This document shows, piece by piece, positions 59,374 through 64,000 of a stretch of 64,000 nucleotides of DNA (its first letter is position 1; every line of letters begins with the position of its first letter). This DNA is from Kaistella sp. SH40-3 (GTDB taxonomy: Bacteria > Bacteroidota > Bacteroidia > Flavobacteriales > Weeksellaceae), in NCBI RefSeq assembly GCF_030686865.1, contig NZ_JAQYUS010000001.1, positions 186,001-250,000 of the forward strand. Direction: 5' to 3'. A program made the position numbers and the translations under genes. Below the pieces are notes generated by a model. The model did no database searches. It was not told the origin of the DNA and worked only from the letters and a program-made list of their open reading frames with translations.

Positions 59374-60402
59374 TTATCTGCTTTCATTTTTTGATAGAAA
59401 GTCTAAAACCGAATAATCTCCTAAAGAAATCTCTCTCGCTACTCCGAAATACTCAGCAGAATTTCCAATCATTGAGTTGCTTAAGTTTCCATGGTCAATG
59501 ATGGTGTTTTCCTGGATCAATGAGTTGTCAATATTTGAATTAATGATTCTCGTATTATTGCCTATAGAAACTCTTGGTCCAATTTTAGAGTTTACAATCT
59601 CCACATTCTCACCGATAAAACACGGTGGAATTATCATACAGTTTTCAATTTTTGCAGAAGCTGGATGCTGAGACATCTCCTCTTTTTCATACTCCAACAC
59701 TTTACCATTCGTTTCAACGGTTGCATTTTTATTTCCACAATCCATCCAGTCATCAACTTTACCCAGAGAGAATTTCGCGCCTTTCTGACGAAGATTCTCT
59801 AATGCTGTAGTTAACTGGAATTCACCACCTTGCTTAATATCATTATCCATGATATAATTGATTTCGCTCATCAATTTTTCTGCAGAACTGAAGTAGTAAA
59901 TTCCAATAATTGCTAAATCAGAAACAAATGTTTTCGGTTTTTCTACAAAGTCGGTAATGAAACCATAATCATCTAATTTTACTACTCCAAAAGCAGATGG
60001 ATCCTCAACTTTCTTCACCCAAATTACGCCATCTGAATTTTTATCTAAAACAAAATCCGCTTTAAATAATGTATCCGCAAATGCTACGACAACATCACCT
60101 TGCATAGACTGTTCCGCACATTTAATTGCATGAGCAGTTCCTAATGGTTCATCTTGCGTGTAAACAGTTCCTTTTGCTCCTAAACTTTCGGCAATTTGAA
60201 TTAAAGACACTTCGACTTCGGCACCAAAATCACCGATAATAAATGCAATTTCATCAATCTTTTCCCCCGCAACTTTTGCAATATCTTCTACCAAACGTTG
60301 TACAATTGGTTTCCCTGCAATCGGGATCAAAGGTTTAGGAACTGTTAAAGTATGAGGTCTAAGTCTAGAACCACGACCTGCCATTGGCACAATTATTTTC
60401 AT
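59374..60402 (-). CDS. Sugar-phosphate nucleotidyltransferase
   Basis: A 342-aa enzyme. The nucleotidyltransferase domain (about 1-235) has MKIIVPMAGRGSRLRPHT with the G-x-G-x-R-L-x-P-x-T loop, KPLIPIAGKPI, VVVAFADTLF and VEKPKTF. A left-handed beta-helix follows (about 255-330, ENVEIVNSKIGPRVSIGNNT). It resembles glucose-1-phosphate thymidylyl- or uridylyl-transferases. Which sugar and nucleotide it uses is not decided by these motifs. Confidence 0.9.
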   Translation of the reverse strand: MKIIVPMAGRGSRLRPHTLTVPKPLIPIAGKPIVQRLVEDIAKVAGEKIDEIAFIIGDFGAEVEVSLIQIAESLGAKGTVYTQDEPLGTAHAIKCAEQSMQGDVVVAFADTLFKADFVLDKNSDGVIWVKKVEDPSAFGVVKLDDYGFITDFVEKPKTFVSDLAIIGIYYFSSAEKLMSEINYIMDNDIKQGGEFQLTTALENLRQKGAKFSLGKVDDWMDCGNKNATVETNGKVLEYEKEEMSQHPASAKIENCMIIPPCFIGENVEIVNSKIGPRVSIGNNTRIINSNIDNSLIQENTIIDHGNLSNSMIGNSAEYFGVAREISLGDYSVLDFLSKNESR

Positions 60403-60466
60403 AGTTTATTTTTGTTTTACTCTTCGTTTATTTTGATTTTGATCAATTTAAAATAGGAGTTTTGTA

Positions 60467-60490
60467 ATATATATATATATATATATATAT
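60467..60490. repeat. (AT)12 simple repeat
   Basis: Twelve perfect AT units lie 3 nt beyond the dut stop and 64 nt before the start of the nucleotidyltransferase gene on the minus strand. Such tracts slip during replication, so the length may vary between strains. Confidence 0.9.
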
Positions 60491-60493
60491 TTA

Positions 60494-60925
60494 TTAAGAT
60501 TGGGTACTTCCAAATCCACCTGCACCGCGCTCAGTTTCGCTGATTTCAGAGACTTCTTCCCACTCTGCAGTTTTATATTTAGCAATCACCATTTGCGCAA
60601 TTCGATCCCCATTATTAATGGTAAAATTCTCGGAAGCCAAATTTACTAAAATAACCCCAATTTCGCCACGGTAATCCGCATCGATTGTTCCTGGTGCATT
60701 TAATACCGTTATTCCATTTTTAATAGCTAATCCGCTTCTGGGTCTAATTTGCGCTTCTAATCCTTCTGGAAGTTCTAAAAACAATCCGGTTGGAATCAAT
60801 TTTCTTTCCAGTGATTTTAAAGTTATGCTTTCATCGAGATTCGCATATAAGTCCATTCCCGCAGATTGTTGGGTCTGGTATTTCGGTAAAGGATGTTGTG
60901 ATTTATTAATGATTTTTATTTTCAT
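60494..60925 (-). CDS. dut: dUTP diphosphatase (dUTPase)
   Basis: A 143-aa trimeric dUTPase. All five motifs are visible: [17 protein letters not shown] (in QIRPRSGLA), [29 protein letters not shown] and the C-terminal [11 protein letters not shown]. It removes dUTP and supplies dUMP for thymidylate. It lies 1 nt after the flippase gene. Confidence 0.97.
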   Translation of the reverse strand: MKIKIINKSQHPLPKYQTQQSAGMDLYANLDESITLKSLERKLIPTGLFLELPEGLEAQIRPRSGLAIKNGITVLNAPGTIDADYRGEIGVILVNLASENFTINNGDRIAQMVIAKYKTAEWEEVSEISETERGAGGFGSTQS

Positions 60926-60926
60926 A

Positions 60927-62378
60927 TTAAACTTTTCTGATTTTTCTTAAAGTATCTTTTTCTACGTAAATAACGATGGCTAAAAATAATAAAAAGAGAG
61001 CATTTCCAATGAGTAAATTTCCATCAAGCACATAATAAGAAACCACTGAAAATAAAATACTTAAACTCAAATACCCTATTAATTTCTTCATATTATACGG
61101 AACTGGATAAAAATATTGACCTAGGAAATATGACACCGTCATCATAGTGAAATAAGAGAAAAAAGTTGCCCAAGCCGATGCCCAAAAACCATATACTGGA
61201 ATAAAATACACATTAATACCAATTGTAACTGCCGCCCCTAAAACAGAAAGGTACGCTCCAAATATCGTTTTATCTGAAAGTTTATACCACACCGACATAT
61301 TGAGATAAATTCCCAAAAACACAGCTGCGATTAAAACAATCGGCACAATTGCAATTCCAACATTATAATCAGAATTTCTCAGATACAATGGCGCAATCCA
61401 ATCCAAATTCACGCATAATGCTAAGAGGAAAATACAATTGACCAAGACAAACATATCCATCAATCTTGCATAAGAATGTCCTGAGTTTTCATTTTTAGCA
61501 TGGGAGAAAAAGAAAGGTTCAATTCCCAAAAGATAAGCTTGTCTGAAAAGCGTAATAAAGGTTACAATTCTACAAACTGCACCGTAAATCGCCATTTGCT
61601 CAGTATTGGTTCCGTCTGGTAAAAGATATTTTAAAAACTGGCGATCCATTGTTTCATTCACTACACCTGCTAAACCCGCTACGGTAATTGGCCAGGAATA
61701 CGCCATCATATTTTTCCAGAGTGACCAATCAAACGCTTTCAAACTCACGCTTTTTAATTCCTGAAAAAGGAGAATAAATGTCACTGCACTTGCAACCAAA
61801 TTCGCTACGAAAACATATCCGATTCCAAAATCTGGATTATACTTAAAACCTAAGAAACCAGTATTCCCTAATTTCGGAAGAAGAACAATAAAAAATATAA
61901 CCAGTAAGAAATTGACAATACCATTAATAATTTTAATAATTGCGAATTTTTTAGGCCTTCCTGTTTTTCGTAAAATTACAAAGGGCATCGTGCTTAAACC
62001 ATCTAATCCCAGAACAGTAACAATTAAAATTAAGAGATTGACCTGATCTGGTGTTTTAAAAGCAATGGCTAAATCCGTTCGAAACAGATAAGAAAAAATA
62101 ACAAAAATTAAAGAAGCAGTTACAACACTCAAGGTTGCGGTAGATATTAATTTCTTGGAATCTTCCACTTTTTCCGCAAACCTAAAAAAAGTAGTTTCCA
62201 TACCGTGTGAGAGGAGAACGATGATTATTCCCGCCACAGAATAAAAATCAATAAACGGCGCTAAAGCCGAAGGACCAAATCTTTCTGTAACAAATGGCGC
62301 AATAATAAACGGAAAAAGCCGAATAATAACAGTGCTTAAACCATAGATTGCCGTTTGTCCCAATAATTTTTTATACAA
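60927..62378 (-). CDS. Polysaccharide/lipid flippase (MATE/MVF-like)
   Basis: A 483-aa membrane protein with about 14 helices, beginning [22 protein letters not shown], the usual start of oligosaccharide flippases (Wzx-like). Such proteins turn lipid-linked sugars across the inner membrane. It heads a leftward run with dut and a sugar nucleotidyltransferase, which fits a role in surface polysaccharide synthesis. The substrate is unknown. Confidence 0.88.
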   Translation of the reverse strand: MYKKLLGQTAIYGLSTVIIRLFPFIIAPFVTERFGPSALAPFIDFYSVAGIIIVLLSHGMETTFFRFAEKVEDSKKLISTATLSVVTASLIFVIFSYLFRTDLAIAFKTPDQVNLLILIVTVLGLDGLSTMPFVILRKTGRPKKFAIIKIINGIVNFLLVIFFIVLLPKLGNTGFLGFKYNPDFGIGYVFVANLVASAVTFILLFQELKSVSLKAFDWSLWKNMMAYSWPITVAGLAGVVNETMDRQFLKYLLPDGTNTEQMAIYGAVCRIVTFITLFRQAYLLGIEPFFFSHAKNENSGHSYARLMDMFVLVNCIFLLALCVNLDWIAPLYLRNSDYNVGIAIVPIVLIAAVFLGIYLNMSVWYKLSDKTIFGAYLSVLGAAVTIGINVYFIPVYGFWASAWATFFSYFTMMTVSYFLGQYFYPVPYNMKKLIGYLSLSILFSVVSYYVLDGNLLIGNALFLLFLAIVIYVEKDTLRKIRKV

Positions 62379-62480
62379 AATTTCTGAATTTCTGCAAATA
62401 TAATTAAAATAGCGATTCCATTTTAGAAGTCAATAAAGGAGAATCCTCAATATTCATTTTTTTAAACCAACCTTAAATTT

Positions 62481-62488
62481 TACATTTG
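62481..62488 (+). promoter_or_regulatory. Probable pyrC -7 element
   Basis: TACATTTG fits TAnnTTTG, 50 nt before the pyrC start and divergent from the flippase gene. The upstream TTTG is not clear. Confidence 0.5.
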
Positions 62489-62538
62489 TTGGACTAATAA
62501 ATCTCTTAAAATTCGTCTAATTTCACCTTTAAGTCAAA

Positions 62539-63873
62539 ATGAAAACACTCATCAAAAACGCTAAAATTGTTAATGAAAATCAGATTTCTGAAAGCGATAT
62601 TCTTATTGAAAATGAACTTATTTCTAAAATAGAAAAGAACATTTCTGAAGAAAACATCGATCAAATCATTGAGGCTTCTGGGAAATATCTTTTACCTGGA
62701 ATTATTGATGATCAAGTACATTTTCGCGAACCAGGCTTAACCTGGAAAGGAGATATTGAAAGTGAATCTAGAGCAGCAATTGCAGGCGGAATCACCAGTT
62801 TTATGGAACAGCCAAATACGGTTCCGAATGCAGTGACGCAAGAATTATTAGAAGAAAAATATAAAATTGCCGCCGAGAAATCATTTGCCAATTATTCATT
62901 TTTAATGGGTGGCACGAATGATAACTTAGAAGAAGTTTTAAAAACCAATCCACGAAATGTGGCGGGAATAAAATTATTTCTCGGTTCTTCAACTGGAAAT
63001 ATGTTGGTCGATAATCCAGAAACTTTAGAAAAGATTTTCAGCAGTACAAAAATGCTGATTGCCGTTCATTGCGAAGATGAAGCCACCATTAGAAAAAACA
63101 CTGAGATTGCAAAACAAAAATATGGTGAAGACATTCCAGTTTCCCAACATCACTTGATTAGAAGCGAGGAAGCGTGTTTTATTTCTTCGAGTAAAGCGAT
63201 TGAGTTGGCAAAAAAAACCGGAGCGAGATTGCATATATTTCATGTTTCCACGGCGAAAGAAACCGAACTTTTTAGAAGTGACATTCCATTAAAAGAAAAA
63301 AAAATCACGGCGGAGGTTTGCGTTCATCATCTTACTTTCACCAATGAAGATTACGAAACCAAAGGAAACTTCATCAAATGGAATCCTTCAGTTAAAACGC
63401 AGAAAGACAAGGACGGACTTTGGGCAGCGCTTTTGGATGATCGAATTGATGTAATTGCAACCGATCACGCTCCGCATACTCTAGAAGAGAAATCTCAGAA
63501 ATACCTGCAAGCGCCGTCTGGTGGACCATTGGTTCAGCATGCTTTAAACATAATGCTGGAAAACTTTAAAAAGGGTAAAATTTCTTTAGAGAAAATCGTG
63601 GAGAAAATGTGCCATAATCCGGCCATTCTTTTTGAAATTGAAAAACGTGGTTTTATTAAAGAAGGATATAAAGCAGATTTAGTTCTGGTCGATTTAAATG
63701 ATGGCTACACTGTTTCCAAAGAAAATATTTTATACAAATGTGGATGGAGTCCATTGGAAGGAACAGAATTTCATTCTAAAATCACGCATACTTTTGTCAA
63801 TGGATTTTTAGTTTTTGAAAATGGAAAAATTTCAGAAGAAAAACATGGCGAAAGATTGCTGTTTGACAGGTAA
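62539..63873 (+). CDS. pyrC: Dihydroorotase
   Basis: A 444-aa class I amidohydrolase-fold enzyme. Metal and substrate motifs are LLPGIIDDQVHFREPGLTWKG (H-x-R in place of H-x-H), IKLFLGSSTGNM, IAVHCEDE, HIFHVSTAKE and VIATDHAPHT. Dihydroorotase closes carbamoyl-aspartate to dihydroorotate in pyrimidine synthesis. Allantoinases and hydantoinases share the fold, but the sequence is closest to Bacteroidota dihydroorotases. Confidence 0.93.
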   Translation: MKTLIKNAKIVNENQISESDILIENELISKIEKNISEENIDQIIEASGKYLLPGIIDDQVHFREPGLTWKGDIESESRAAIAGGITSFMEQPNTVPNAVTQELLEEKYKIAAEKSFANYSFLMGGTNDNLEEVLKTNPRNVAGIKLFLGSSTGNMLVDNPETLEKIFSSTKMLIAVHCEDEATIRKNTEIAKQKYGEDIPVSQHHLIRSEEACFISSSKAIELAKKTGARLHIFHVSTAKETELFRSDIPLKEKKITAEVCVHHLTFTNEDYETKGNFIKWNPSVKTQKDKDGLWAALLDDRIDVIATDHAPHTLEEKSQKYLQAPSGGPLVQHALNIMLENFKKGKISLEKIVEKMCHNPAILFEIEKRGFIKEGYKADLVLVDLNDGYTVSKENILYKCGWSPLEGTEFHSKITHTFVNGFLVFENGKISEEKHGERLLFDR

Positions 63874-63930
63874 TTACAATTTATTTCAAAATAACATTAG
63901 CACATAACTGGAGTCAAAAAAATCACATCA

Positions 63931-64000
63931 ATGAAGTCAAAAATTTCACAGATTATATTAATCATCGTTTTTGCAATTGACTTGTTTTTGATTTTCACTA
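63931..64000 (+). CDS. Start of a membrane or secreted protein (truncated by window)
   Basis: ATG 63931 opens a frame that runs off the window. The 23 visible residues (MKSKISQIILIIVFAIDLFL and on) form a basic start and a hydrophobic helix, either a signal peptide or a membrane anchor. Nothing more can be said. Confidence 0.5.
   Translation, partial: MKSKISQIILIIVFAIDLFLIFT

Overview
The window is an AT-rich chromosomal stretch of a Flavobacteriia-type Bacteroidota, most like the Chryseobacterium/Kaistella clade (inference). The evidence is Bacteroidota-type promoters (TAnnTTTG at -7 with TTTG about 20 nt upstream), A-rich start contexts instead of Shine-Dalgarno sites, a SusC/SusD pair, PF14905-type receptors, long NusB, DUF2851, DUF4254, DUF4292 and DUF3276 proteins, and bacillithiol synthesis (BshA).

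Region 1 (1 to about 12,850) is an integrated phage-like element that ends against the 3' end of a tRNA-Glu gene. It carries the end of a DUF3987 helicase/primase-type gene, a DUF6371 zinc-finger/Toprim-like protein, a string of tightly overlapping very small genes, a 1,326-aa tail tape-measure protein, a beta-helix-like protein, a divergent XRE-repressor module and several small host-interaction-type genes. No terminase, portal, capsid or tail-tube gene is visible between the tape measure and the tRNA end. Two observations stand out. Four of its otherwise unrelated proteins begin with the same short leader (basic residues, then E-[AV]-M at residues 9-12). Two large gene-free zones (8,715-9,130 and 11,260-12,000) contain diverged copies of one hairpin-rich unit, built around TGATTATCA palindromes, which looks like a structured RNA or a repeated protein-binding region. 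An iteron-like cluster of TACGC/TACAC repeats lies next to the tRNA end.

Region 2 (12,857-22,990) is core chromosome: tRNA-Glu, rpsT, tRNA-Glu, an amidase divergent from LptD, RidA, HtrA, and two arginine-deiminase-fold hydrolases (one is CtlX) around cutC. Region 3 (23,000-38,000) holds an outer-membrane receptor, DUF3817, NadD, a BamA/TamA-like protein, PyrG, YidC, RNase HII and a SusC/SusD pair. Region 4 (38,000-53,600) holds ArgS, a MenE-like ligase, ArfB, a deoxyhypusine-synthase-family enzyme, an alkyltransferase-like protein lacking the acceptor cysteine, DUF3276, an ABC exporter, NusB, a DUF1573 lipoprotein, YajC, an AspT-type transporter, DUF2851, BshA and a GH3 enzyme. Region 5 (53,600-64,000) holds a lipoprotein, DeoD and a long leftward gene run (flippase, dut, nucleotidyltransferase, DUF4292 lipoprotein, EnvC-like, TatA, DUF4254, lipoprotein, RibA). 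It is followed by rightward pyrC and the start of a further membrane protein.

Intergenic regions carry dispersed repeats. One family is seen upstream of both pyrG and the deoxyhypusine-synthase-like gene. A second, resembling ACTTTTGCGGTTAAA, abuts the 3' ends of cutC and nadD. Many genes end in clear hairpin/T-run terminators.
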